Made by a program: the position numbers and the translations under genes
In this document: in pieces, positions 1 to 11,766 of the stretch
Numbering within the stretch: the stretch's first letter is position 1
Layout of the letters: each line of letters begins with the position of its first letter
The notes under the pieces: model-generated
Databases searched by the model: none
The model's input: only the letters and a program-made list of their open reading frames with translations
Told to the model about the DNA's origin: nothing
NCBI RefSeq assembly: GCF_037975245.1
Contig: NC_092567.1
Coordinates: 849,501-913,500, forward strand
Source: Apostichopus japonicus
Taxonomy: Eukaryota > Echinodermata > Holothuroidea > Aspidochirotida > Stichopodidae
Direction: 5' to 3'
DNA: 64,000 nucleotides

Positions 1-168
1 GTAATGCCTATTTATAGAACATTACTCAGTTTGCTGTCGTTTTACTGTTTGGTATCGTATTATAAAGGCGGTATATATAACTTCAAACAGGAAATTGATT
101 TATTTATTGAAGTACGGAATGGCAATAGAAAATATCATGCAAAGAATAAAACGTACCCAGGTAGACAA
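1..168. other. Upstream flank of an off-window MS4A-like gene
   Basis: This sequence repeats, with few changes, at 14,265, 27,668, 44,370 and 61,550. At the three of those sites upstream of a gene whose start codon can be measured within one unit, it lies about 1.3 kb 5' of a minus-strand MS4A-like start codon. The matching gene would therefore lie just left of position 1. No exon of it is visible here. The stretch ends at the 3' end of the LINE that follows. Confidence 0.7.
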
Positions 169-528
169 TATTTATTTATTTGTTTCTTTTTTCTCCACAG
201 AAGTACAAAGCGGAGGGAAGTCTTCCATAAAGCTTAAAAAGCTTAACAAAGTGGAAGACTCCCAAACGAAAAAAGTAATTAATAAATACAAATTGAATTT
301 TTGTTACATAATGTACAGTCACTGTTGAAGTAAATAACTCATTTACATAATTTAATATGATGATATCAATTCTTTTTTTAAACATTTCTTAAATGAATTC
401 TTTGTAGTCTTAGATTTAACGATATTGTTTAATGAGTTCCATAACTTAGTTGCACGGTTGCGAAAGCTGCGTGTACCTAATTTCGTATGATAGAAGTTGC
501 AATGAGCATTTTGTCTATTTCGGGTATT

Positions 529-3220
529 TTAATTGTATAATTCTACATTAATTGTAAAGACATTATGAAAGGAGCCCGGAAGTAGCCCATGCCATGCTTT
601 ATACGTAAATACAGCAAGTTGTAGCCTTATGATATCATTTAATTTCAGCAGGTTTTGACCTTTAAACAATGGACTAGTATGCTGACGAAATGCAGCTAGT
701 GTTATGTTACGAATTGCACCTTTTTGTAGTTTATTGAGACGGCCAAGACAAGTTATGTTAGCACCAGACCAAATAATAGAACAGTAGGACAGATGAGGTA
801 GAATGAGCGTATTATAAATCATTCTTACAATGTGTTTCGATAGGAAATGTTTTATTTTAGCGAGTATACCAATTTTCCTTGCAACCTTTGAACATATTAC
901 TGAAATATGTTGTTGCCAACTTAGTTTTGAATCAATATATACACCTAAAAATGTTATGTAGTCAAGGGTTGTTGGAGGAATTAAAAACAATGTAGTGTGT
1001 TTTGTTGACATTAATAGAAAGCTTGTTTGACCGAAACCAGTTACTAAACTTTTCTAGTTCATTAGATACAGTAATAGGTAGGATGCTAATATTGTCAGAG
1101 TCGAAAAAAATAGTGGTGTCATCAGCAAACAGAGTAACTTTTGCAATATTGGACACTTGACATATGTCGTTTACACAAATAATGAATAATAGAGGTCCCA
1201 GGATAGATCCCTGTGGTAAACCACAATGGACTTGGACAAGATCAGAGTTATGTGACTTATACGCAGTAAATTGGTAACGGTGAGATAGGTAGCTGTCGAA
1301 CCAATTTAGAGTAGTACGTCTTATGTGCAACTTATTCAGTAAAATAGAATGATTAATGGTATCAAACGCTTTACTTAAGTCTAGAAATACACCAATGCAA
1401 GTCTTATGTTGATCAAGTTTACTGTAGAGATTATCAATTGCATCTACCAGAGCGAGCTCAGTGGAGTGATTGTATCGAAATCCGTACTGTTGTTTATTAA
1501 GAATGTTGTGTTTATCCAAGAATCTACAAATACGATTAAACAATAGTCCTCCTGTAAGTTTCGCAAAACAAGAGAGTAACGATATTGGCCGGTAATTTTC
1601 ATATACATTGTTCTGGCCATGTTTGTAAATTGGTAAATCTTTAGCAATTTTCAACTTGTCTGGAAAGACACCTGTATTAAATGATAGGTTACAAATATGG
1701 GCTAGTGGTGTGACAATATACTTAGCGGCCTGTTTGATAATATCAGGACTGAAATCGTCATATCCTGCAGCCTTTTTTTGGTTTAATTGCAGTGTCGATA
1801 GTTTTCAGTAATTCTTCTTCCGTTACGAGGAAGATGAACACAGAGTTTGGGTTGGGATTTCTGCTTTTTCAAGGGGTTTAATCTTGCTGGCCAGTGAAGG
1901 GCCTACATTTACAAAGTAATTGTTAAAACTATTAGCAATTTCCTGGTTGTCCGTGACAACGTTTTGGTTATGGTGAAAGGCCGTAGAATATGACGATTGA
2001 CTGACATTTTTTTGTAAGAGTTCATTGACTGTTTTCCAGGAACCATTAATGTTATTATTGCTCTCGATAAATTTATTGTGAAAGTATAGTTTCTTTGATG
2101 TTCTGATAATATGTGTTAATTTATTTCGATAAATAATGTATACCCTCTTGTTATTCGATGTTGGATTCTTTAATTGGCGTCTATACAATTGATTTTTCTT
2201 TTTTATTGATTTTAATATACCACTAGTAATCCAAGGGTGTCTCTTTTTACGTTTTTTTCTTACATTAATAACATGCACTGGAAAACAGTCATTGTACATA
2301 TAACTAAAATGATTAAATAATACATTATAAGATACATTAGCATCCTTTTCATTAATAACATCATCCCAATGCTTATATTCTAATTGGGGAATCAAATTAC
2401 TGATATTATTTATATTGTAATTACGAATACGTTTACTATCTCTATTATAGTTTCTAAGTCTTGAATTATTGTCAAGGAAGATGGGAAAGTGGCCGGTAAT
2501 GTCGGTTACAAATATGCTTGAGTTAATTGCAGAATCATCATTAGCAAATATGTTATCAATTAAAGTTGACGATGTACTTGCAACACGGGTAGGATTTGTC
2601 ATTGCTGGATACAAATTATTCGAAAAAGCTAAGTTGAGAAAATCTGTAGATAAGTGGTCGTCAAGTAAGTGATTGTTGAAATCACCCATGATATAAGAAT
2701 TACTACGTGATTCTGTTAATTTGCCATAAATGTTTTGCACATGAAAATAAAATTCGTCATAAGAACCCGTCGGTGGTCTATAAATAATGCCAAAAACGTA
2801 ATGCTTTCTGCCATTGGGGGGGGGGGGGGTGATCTCTATGAAAAGAGACTCAATTGAGTCATTTAATACAGAGAGATCGTCTCTGCATTTGTAATTATAG
2901 TTCTTTTTAATGAATTAACAAACCCCACCTCCCCTTCTTTTATGGCGGTGTTTTTCTACAAGTCGATAATTATTAATATTGATGATGGATGTATTATTAT
3001 TGTCATTCAACCAAGTTTCCGTAAAGCCCAAGGTCCAGAATTCGTTATTAAGTAATGAGATGAAAGTGGTAATATTATCAAAATTTTTGTTAAGACTCCT
3101 ACTGTTCATATTGAAAATGGTAAGACCATTACTAGGGGGTAAATTATTATACTTATCGATGTTATAATACTCACAGGAAATATTATCCCTTGTTTCTATT
3201 TTGTTTTTTGTTGAATACAT
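529..3220 (-). pseudogene. LINE ORF2, endonuclease-reverse transcriptase (several frameshifts)
   Basis: ORF2 nicks target DNA and copies element RNA into it. The N-terminal endonuclease is recognised from LGFTETWLND near 3,020 and GDFNNHLL plus TLIDNIFAND near 2,690-2,550. The RT follows at 1,654-962 with YENYRPISLL, GFRYNHSTELAL, LSKAFDTINH, GLPQGSILGP and the catalytic LFADD. The C-terminal thumb region continues at 1,011-529 (FLGVYID-type and LSYCSIIW motifs). Frame breaks occur near 2,915-2,740, at about 1,823-1,654 and near 1,011-962. A run of 12 G residues at 2,817 lies inside the coding region. The gene is clearly dead. Confidence 0.87.
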
Positions 3221-3467
3221 TAAAACAAGAAAGATTATGATGACGATGACGATATAGAAGTCAGGTTTGATTATTTTTGCTTCTTACGGTTCTTGCTTTG
3301 CTAAGTTTTGGTGTTGGTGTTTTCTTCTTGTGTCTTACAAAAATGAAGTTGTCTTCATCCAAAGACATGTGCCTTTTAAGGTGTGCCATAGAGTCATTTA
3401 CAGTTTCAGTGGTGTCTCCAATATTTCCTGGTTGGATTTTACGTTCTGTTGGTCTTTGTAGTCGGGT

Positions 3468-4380
3468 TTACTGTGCTTCGTCGGTGGGAGTTTTCTTGGT
3501 CGCTGTGGTCGTAGCCTTCGCTTTCTTGGGAGATTTCGGTGGTTTCTGCTGTGGCTGGATGGTGGTAGGCAGAGGTGAAGGGCCTTCTGCAACGTTGTCC
3601 TCTATTGGTTTCTCAGCATTGTCTGGTGTCTCACTGTTAGTTTCCATTGTATCTTGTGCATCCAGATCATTTTCATTTTGGTCAACTTCTTCCGTACAAT
3701 CAAAACTTTTGTGTCCGAACTGTTGACATCGAAAGCACTTCACTTTCGGGCAACGCCTTTCTGCGTGTTCTTGTTTTCCGCAAATTCGGCAAATGTATTT
3801 CGGGCATTCTTTCATCGTGTGTTTCTCACTCAGCCAGTTATTACATACCTTGATTTGGCCATTATGCTTGACTCTCATGTGTATGTTGTCAATAGTCACT
3901 GCGTACGGTAGGCTTTTAGCGTTGGTTGGCATCTGCAATCTCGCGTATCGAATGCCATTTTCAATCTCTGGGAACTCCTCGTAGTGATTTCTTGTCCAGT
4001 CTGTTTTCACCAAGCAGCCATATCCTTCAAGTTTCGACGAGAGTTCGGCATCCTCGATATAACTTGGAATACCGTATAGGCTTACTGTTCATATCGTTTT
4101 CTCTACACCGACAACATTACTATATTCTCCTTTAGTTTCTAATCCGGTTTCTTGGATCAGTTCAGCATCGGCTCCATTCTTCAAAGTAACAATCCATTGT
4201 CCAGACGTTTTGACGCAACCTATTATTCTTTGGTTCCCGACATCAGCGTGAATCGATTTTACTAAGTCCGTGTAGCTATAGTCTTTATCAAACACTCTAA
4301 CACTGTTCTCCTTCAGATTGATTGGAGCCGATTTCGCGGAATCTATTCTAGCACTATCGCATACCTCAGCGGCGTTCGAC
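3468..4380 (-). pseudogene. LINE ORF1, zinc-knuckle nucleic-acid-binding protein (frameshifted)
   Basis: ORF1 proteins of CR1-group LINEs bind element RNA and help target-primed reverse transcription. The frame opens after a stop near 4,382 (first Met at 4,295) and runs to a stop at 4,089. A one-base shift near 4,092 restores a frame that continues through 4,013-3,468. The second part carries CCHC-like zinc knuckles (CRICGKQEHAERRC, then CFRCQQFGHKSFDC), followed by an acidic linker and a Lys/Pro/Thr-rich basic tail. The same shift occurs in the copy at 31,138-32,050, so it predates the duplication. The 149-residue plus-strand frame over this region is only its antisense shadow. Confidence 0.85.
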
Positions 4381-4595
4381 TACTCACATAGATTTGTTTA
4401 GGGTAAAAAATAAGGAAGCTAAGCGTTTGTCCACAAAAATAGGCAATTCAAAGCCGTCATATAAGGCTACGTAAAGGTTTTGAGTTAATTTACCCCGTAT
4501 CAAACTTTCGTAACGGTTAAGTAACGTTGTAAAAAATGTTGAAAAGATGAGACACGTCTTGCAGTCTCAACTGTCAACTGTCAAGTTATATATAA

Positions 4596-5949
4596 GAAGA
4601 AAAGAAATCGTCGTTTCTATGTTTCGATCAAATATAATCATACTTTTAACAGTGATAAAATTATTGTGAAATTGTCCTCATTTTGTAACTGAGGAGTGGG
4701 TCCCCGTAAGAATTAACATTAGACATTTAACAACGAGACCGTTGACATCGGTACATATGGCAAGCACATATTGTGATAGTATTTGACATTGCCATGATAC
4801 CTGTGAAGGTTCCATGTCACTTAAATGTTTCCCCTTGGAGTTGTAGCAACACTCGATCTGCATTAAATTTCACCTTCGATCTCTGTCATTTGGTTCGATG
4901 TGCCTGAGAGACACAAGGGTTCATCCCGGTGACCTTCCCACCAAGTTTGCAGAAATCGGTCCAGCCGTTCTGGGGGAGCTTTGGACACAAATTGTATGAA
5001 AATATATAATTTGACCTTTAACCACGTGACCTGTGACCTTCAAGTTTGATTCCCATGGCAACCACACATTTTGAAAATGCTTGACATTCCTATTATACTT
5101 GACCATTGACCTTTGTCATTTGGTTAGGAGGGTCTTCGAGACAAAAAGATTTACCCTGGGGTACCTTCCCACCAAGTTTGAAGAGAATCGCCCCAGCCGT
5201 CTATTACGAATTTTATGACACCAAATTGGGCTAAAAAATTCATTTGACCTTTAACCACGTGACTTTTGACCTCGGTTTCCATGGCTTATTTTGATAGTAC
5301 TTCACCGTTTTATTATATACGAAATGTCTTTTGAAAATTTTTCCCGAGTTATTGCAACTACTGTGGACTTAAGGTGAAAGGCAAATTAGAACATGGGAAG
5401 TTTTGGTGTTCCATCGAGGATTGTATTATGACTCGATAAACACTCATTTTCAACATGAGTCAGAAACCTACATTGGGGCTAAGTCCGTTTTAGAGAAATG
5501 ACGGTTTCGACGACAGTACCTTAGAAACGTTCCTTTTGTTCCGTCTTCATATATTCTGCTGCAGATGGTACATGGACAATGTGTCATTATTAGGAAAACT
5601 CTTCGTTGGACAAGTTTTATAACAGAAATGCTTAAGAACAAGTCTTAGTTTGGATAATATTGGAAAGTACCGTAGTGCTGCAGTATGGTTATGAAATAAT
5701 CTAAATTTCGCGTATAGCTTTTGTCTTAATCATGCATGATTACACTTTGATTAAGGTTTACTCGTTTATTATGGCACTTATACCTCTTTTCAATCACGTA
5801 AGTCAACCGTAACCCCCCCCCCCCCCAGACTGCTCAAAGTGCTTGAACCCGAAAAGAAAAGCCATATCCCTATTGAGACCATGACAGTGTGACCGTACTT
5901 TAAGGATCAATTCAACTTCAACAAGGAGGTCGAATTGATATTTGATATG
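4596..5949. repeat. Intergenic spacer with diverged tandem repeats
   Basis: No gene is evident. About 4,690-5,330 holds roughly three diverged units of 200-240 bp. Each contains variants of ACCAAGTTTG, AGCCGTTCT-type, TTTGACCTTTAACCACGTGA and CATTTGGTT motifs. The stretch 5,337-5,700 is single-copy spacer shared with the other units. Relative to 33,001-33,685, about 677 bp is missing here at about 5,337. A run of C residues lies at 5,812. Confidence 0.6.
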
Positions 5950-6175
5950 GGGATATTCGTCCGGGGTTATTTATCCGGGGGGTAATTGTCTAGGGGGTAT
6001 TCGTCCGAGGAGGTAGTTGTCCGGGTGGGTAGTTGTCCGGGGTATTGTCCTCGGGGGTAATTGTCCGGGGGTATTTGTCCGAGGTATATTTGTCCGGTGG
6101 GTAATCGTCCAGGGGGTTATTGACTGGGGGGTAATCGTCCGGCTGTATTTGTCTTGGTGGTATTTGTCCTGTCAC
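5950..6175. repeat. Minisatellite with a GTCCGGGGGTATT core
   Basis: A degenerate tandem array of roughly 17-18-bp units reads variants of TTGTCCGGGGGTAATTGTCC on the plus strand. It recurs almost unchanged at 34,297-34,522. The Pro/Asp/Tyr-rich ORF on the opposite strand and the Val/Gly-rich ORF on this strand are by-products of the repeat. Confidence 0.85.
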
Positions 6176-7201
6176 GTATTGATTGAACTATTTCTTTTCA
6201 TTACAATCGTCTACAAAATACCAATTTAACGTTACGTAGTGAGCCTTTTCAAAAGTAAGCACTTCTATAAACTATTAATGAATATAAACGAATGAGAGCA
6301 TTATGATACGTTGATATGATGACAACAATTTTGTAATCCTGTCGGGTTAGAATCACAGTCGATCGTTTCTCAAATGACCAAGGTTACCAATGCGGCGACA
6401 CTTGAATGCCCTTCCACACATGAATCCAAATGCTGGTTAGGAGGACACACAAATTTTCTGTTACTAAATATATCCTTAATAAGAAGACGTTTACGTTTCA
6501 AATTGTTACACTAACGTTTGATGTAAGTGAATGCTCAAATTGAATGGAACTGCGTCGGATGCCACGTAGCCATCGCATGCTAGATGTAAACAACTCTTAT
6601 CATGGCAGTTTATGAATTATAGTGTCACTGAACATTTTCCGAATATCGATAGAAATGGACGGCTCCACTCCATTGTTATTTAGGTAAGTGATTTAAAGTC
6701 TCGGATCGATTGGTAATGGTTACTGCAGAGAAGTGCGAATGATACAAGATGCAAAAATACATATACTCTCATGCCAAAAGTGTTATTTTTTGCAGTCGTT
6801 TCTGGATTCCAAGTTCAAAGATGCTTTGTTGAAGTGATCTCAAATATAGCGTAATGTATTTTACCCCTCTAAACAACAACATAAACTTTTCTTCAAACTT
6901 TTCTACAACATTTTTCATGGGGTAAATCGATCTCGACCGACGAGTTTTCTTGAACGACTACCGTGACTATCCGTAGCATTGTATTTTTATAATCATTTAA
7001 GTCATATATTCAACGTCAACGATATACTTCTATTGTTCGAAATTGACAGATGTTGAAAGACATGGAACTTTGTTGCGCAACGTCGATGACAAATACAAAT
7101 GTTAGCAACCGGTAACCAACACGGTAGACAGAATAAACCGATTAAATTCTATATCTTAAATTTCGCAGAGTATAAGCAAAAGGATGCCAAAATATGTTAT
7201 C
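6176..7201. other. 3' spacer of gene 1, no gene seen
   Basis: This is ordinary AT-rich spacer, matching 34,523-35,366 up to about 7,016. At about 7,017 it jumps to sequence that in unit A' lies 1.75 kb further on (37,113). The rest, about 7,020-7,201, is the proximal 3' UTR of gene 1. No coding region or RNA gene is recognisable. Confidence 0.6.
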
Positions 7202-10200
7202 TCAATTCACATGAACGACATGTTGATTGTTCACTGCATAGTTGTAAGATGGTGGTACACCTTGGATGTTTGAAGTATATGGAATTGGCTGACCATTGGT
7301 TATGATCACTGCAGGGTAATGGGCCTGGGTATTGATTGGTTGATGTGGTAGCTGGGTGGGTTGGTATACAATCTAGAAATTTAAAGTTGATTGATATCAG
7401 ATATCAGACGGAGTAAACTTATAAATGAACATCATATCATACCATTAATCATATCATATCATATTGTATCACTATATAACTATATTATTAAATCCTGTAC
7501 TAAAGACGTTTCGCGTACTTGTGTAGGAATTCTGATATCATGTCATATTGCATATTGATAACTATATTATATAAATATATTTGGAATTTCGTTGATTTAG
7601 TGCAAATAGTATATACAACTGGACCTTTCTGTTAAATAATGACATATTAACTGCACCTTAACACATAATAGCAATTGCTATTCAAGCTATGAGCTGTTCA
7701 GTTTAAAACTTAAGCCGGAACTGGGTATCCATTACAATTTGTTAATTTGTAGTCACGATGTAACGAACAAATCCCAGAATGATAAACGAGGGAATAACTT
7801 CATTACTGAGTTTCCTAAATTGACATCTTATAGATGAAATACCGATTAAAAAATTAGTTTGTTACAAATAACAGAAAATATTTGACCACTATAATTACTT
7901 CAATATATCGAATTTTATTTAAAAAAGTGTGGGTAGTTTTAAGCGACCTTAACTTTATTACATTAACAAGTTACTTTTGCATTCACTTGTGTTACCGTCG
8001 TCATTTACATAAAGAAGTCAGTTTGTTCACATTCAGTGAATAAATGTTGCAATAATGAAGATCTATATGACGTAATACACTAATGACAATTGTTATAACA
8101 CTATCAATAATAACAGCACTATATATTTGTAGCTAAAGTAAAAAAATATATGTTAATATTGAAGACATTCACTGTGTTAACACGCAGGGACGTAGCCAAA
8201 AAATTGAAATGGTGGAGTAGAATTTGAAAAGGGCCACTTCTCACAAAAGGAGCATTATTACACCTAAGGTAGCGGCATCATTTACAAAGAAAGTTCTGCT
8301 TGAAATGCCTCCCACGTTGCAGGAAATAAATAATAATATACGGTAAGAGCATTGTATAACGTAGCACACGAACTTTCAGAGAAAAGATTGAGAAGGGTTG
8401 CTTAGCTTACTTCAACCTGAAAAGAGGGCTTTAATGATATTTCCTGTTTTTAGTTACATTTTATTTTTCAGGGTACTGAAAGGGAGGGGACAATATCTCC
8501 CATTGCTCCCCTGGCTACGTCCCTGGCAGACGTCTAACTAAGATGTCTGCAATTTACAACGTGATTGTACTTTGGTAGATGTTTTTGTTATTTCTTAAGA
8601 TATCAGAGAAATAAAAGTTTGTCAAATTATCACGAAAACGTTCTTAGCAATGAACTGTTTTTCCACATTGTAAAAAAATCTAAGGAAACAGTGACCACAC
8701 TTACCATTTGCTGAGGCTGATTGTTACTTCCAGGACAAACTGCAACACAGGTGAAGCTTGCTCCGATGATGGCAGCCAGTGATTGGATGGCACAGGTCAC
8801 AGCCAATAAGATGTAAAACGCCAAATGAGTGTTCGCCTGGTGTACGTTCCCATCATCGTAGTAGTAGTAGTACTGTTAACAAATACGTCATGATGACATC
8901 ATAGCACATGAATTTTACATTTCTTTTACTACATTGTAAGTTCTTTAGTTGCCCCAGAACAATGGCACGTTTTTTTTTTCTTAGCCTCCGATGTACTCTG
9001 AATTCAAGGTTTTGTTTTACCAACGTATACTTCTGTGGGTAAATGATTTGTATAAAAGCAGCAACAAAGAAGAAGAAATGTTTTTTTTTTTTACCATGTG
9101 GATTTCTTTCAATAGTAAATTAGAAAAATTAATTAAGCGGTGATTTAACGTCTGTTCTTTAACTAAACCCGCCTTTTTGCAAACAGTTAACAATGACAAC
9201 CGTAGTATTCCGTTAGTAATAAATGAGGTCACGTGGGGAAAATGTTAATGACTGCAGGTCAAGTAACAGTTGCAACAAATTATTGCTCAACGCTATGGGA
9301 TACGAATTTTGATTCACATATTTCATTTACACTACATCTAAACGATGGTATTACTTACGCCGTTCTTCAATGAACCTACGCAATTTGCCGCAACTGCTGA
9401 ACTGATGAGGCCGCCACCACCAATGACTGACGCAATGATGGCAAGAATCATGTAAACAATGACCTGCAATAATAAGAACAATTCGCAAGAGGGATTTGTT
9501 TTAAAATCGGGGTAACCATGTGAAGCCAATTCCCATTTAGAGAGTTTTTTTTTTTACGCAGAACAAAACTGGATTTTTTTTAGACGTAAACTTGTACATT
9601 TTGATGCACATGTATCATTATGTTTGTGACTAGGTCTACAGGAAAGGTAGGGCTAATAACTGTTGTTTATTTAGGAATTTGGTGTGATCCGTATGTTAAT
9701 CGTAAGAACAACAACGTAGGCAACAAAGTAGAGTTAATGTAACACGACAGTACATTGAACCGTTATGTTCCTCGATCTCAAATAAACGAATATGAGATAT
9801 CAAGTTTCGAAGTTCCCACCTTTTACCAGATTGCAACTTGTGGTACCTAGTTATATCTTCCTCGACAGAAGGTAGGACTGAAAACGATAATGCCGATCTG
9901 CGGATTTATTATACGCAGCTTCCATATGGACTAGACCTTTCCCTTGCGAATTCTTGGTATAGGGTCACAACTCCAAGAGAAATCCAAGAGTGGATGACTT
10001 GCAACAAGTTAAAATTAAATGAGAGCAAAACTGAGTTCATTGTGCTTGGATCACCCTATTTTCTTCAGAAACTGCCACCTGTGTAACACAGTCGGTTCGG
10101 AACTTGGGCATAATGTTTGATGCAAATATGACTATGACTAAACAAATATCTAGCCTCTGTCAATCGACACATTTCCAGTTAAGAAACATCCGGAGAATAA

Positions 10201-11735
10201 AGAGATATCTTGATAATGAAACTCTCCATCATGTCGTCAGGGCTTTAGTCATCTCTCGTCTCGACTATGGACAGAGTTCAAAGATTGCAGAACAATGCTG
10301 CCCGGTTGGTATGTTCCATATCCAAGAGAGATCTTATTACTCCAACACTTAAAGAACTCCACTGGCTGCCAATAAGGGAAAGGATTCAGTTTAAACTCTG
10401 TCTTTTTGTCTTTAAATCCATGAACAATACTGCACCTGTTTATTTTTCCAATCTACTGTCACCTTATACTCCTCAAAGAACTCTCCGCTCTACTCATGAC
10501 ATAACCCGCTTGAATGTTCCTAGAACGAACAAGGTCTTGGGTCAGAAATCGTTCAGTGTAGCCGGTCCACAGTCATGGAACAATCTCCCTCGTACTATAA
10601 AAGAAACTGACAATATCTCTCAATTTCGTAGTAATCTTAAGACTCACCTATTTCCATGCTAATTTGTGTCTGTGTCACAAGCGCTATGATCTAGATGGAA
10701 TAGCGCAATATAAATATTAATTGTTATGTTATGTTATGTAACTCCAATTGTGGTAAAATTGGGTAATGCTTATATTATTCATGTGTCATAATATCATTAA
10801 TGAAATTGTTACATATTTTTACTTAACAAAAACGATGTCCCTCACCTTTGCTCCGGAACAAGTAGCTTTCGGATATAATCTACAAGACGAACCAAGCAGA
10901 GGCTAACATATATATAATTAGATCTGTATATCGGGATATATTTGTAAGTTGGAAGAAGATTCTTCCTTATGATAACCATATTTCATTTTTGGTCAGATTC
11001 GCTGAAACTAAAACTCATCATGTAATATAGTTTTTCACTGTCACATATAAACAGCGTTGTATTGTTGATCTGTCACAATTAACTCACTCCGATGTATCGG
11101 CAGGAAGCAGAAGTGGATAAACGTTTATTATATTTTCTATGTCATAAGACGATACTAATCATTTCTGAGATGATCATTTAGGATTTCATTTAAGCTGTGA
11201 AGCCTCTCCCCACCCCCCCCCCCCCCCCATTGAATGCATATCAAAAGTGCAGATTTGTCTAATATCTACTTTCGTTAATTTGTTTATTTCGTCCAATATA
11301 ATTCTTTAAACAGGAGAAGTTGTAAATATATTACAATTTAAGGACATGTCAGCAAAGACATCATATAATGCGAAAGAAAATTGTGAAAATGTTTGGTTTA
11401 AATAGATCACATGGAATACTTCTAATACCACTACTAAAACTACTACTACTACTAAAACTACTACTACTGCTACTACTGCTACTACTGCTACTACTGCTAC
11501 TACTGCTACTACTGCTACTACTGCTACTACTACTACTACTGCTACTACTGCTACTACTGCTACTACTACTACTACTGCTACTACTGCTACTACTACTACA
11601 ACTACTACAGCTACTACTGCTACTACTAATATTACTACTACTACTACTGCTACTACTGCTACTACTGCTACTACTGCTACTACTGCTACTACTACTACTA
11701 CCTACTACTACTACTACTACTGCTACTACTACTAC

Positions 11736-11766
<31 letters not shown>

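Larger units (their letters stand above)
169..4595 (-). mobile_element. CR1/L2-like non-LTR retrotransposon, copy 1 (degenerate, near full length)
   Basis: This LINE reads right to left: a zinc-knuckle ORF1 (about 4,380-3,468), then ORF2 with an apurinic-type endonuclease (3,220-1,823) and reverse transcriptase (1,654-529). It ends in an AAATAAAT-type tail at about 169-185. The boundaries come from the related units at 14,430 and 44,545, where the flanks GTAGACAAT and AAGAAAAGAAATCG are joined with no LINE between them. Both ORFs carry frameshifts, so this copy is not autonomous. The RT has the Jockey/CR1 group motifs (LSKAFDTINH, GLPQGSILGP, FADD). The exact clade (CR1, L2, Daphne or Crack) cannot be settled by eye. 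Confidence 0.88.

Noticed and set aside
3277-3726. 149-residue plus-strand ORF with hydrophobic stretches (also at 30,947-31,396)
   Set aside because: It is antisense to the zinc-knuckle ORF1 of the LINE, which has recognisable motifs on the other strand.
5990-6229. Pro/Asp/Tyr and Val/Gly repeat proteins
   Set aside because: They are translations of the 17-18-bp minisatellite.
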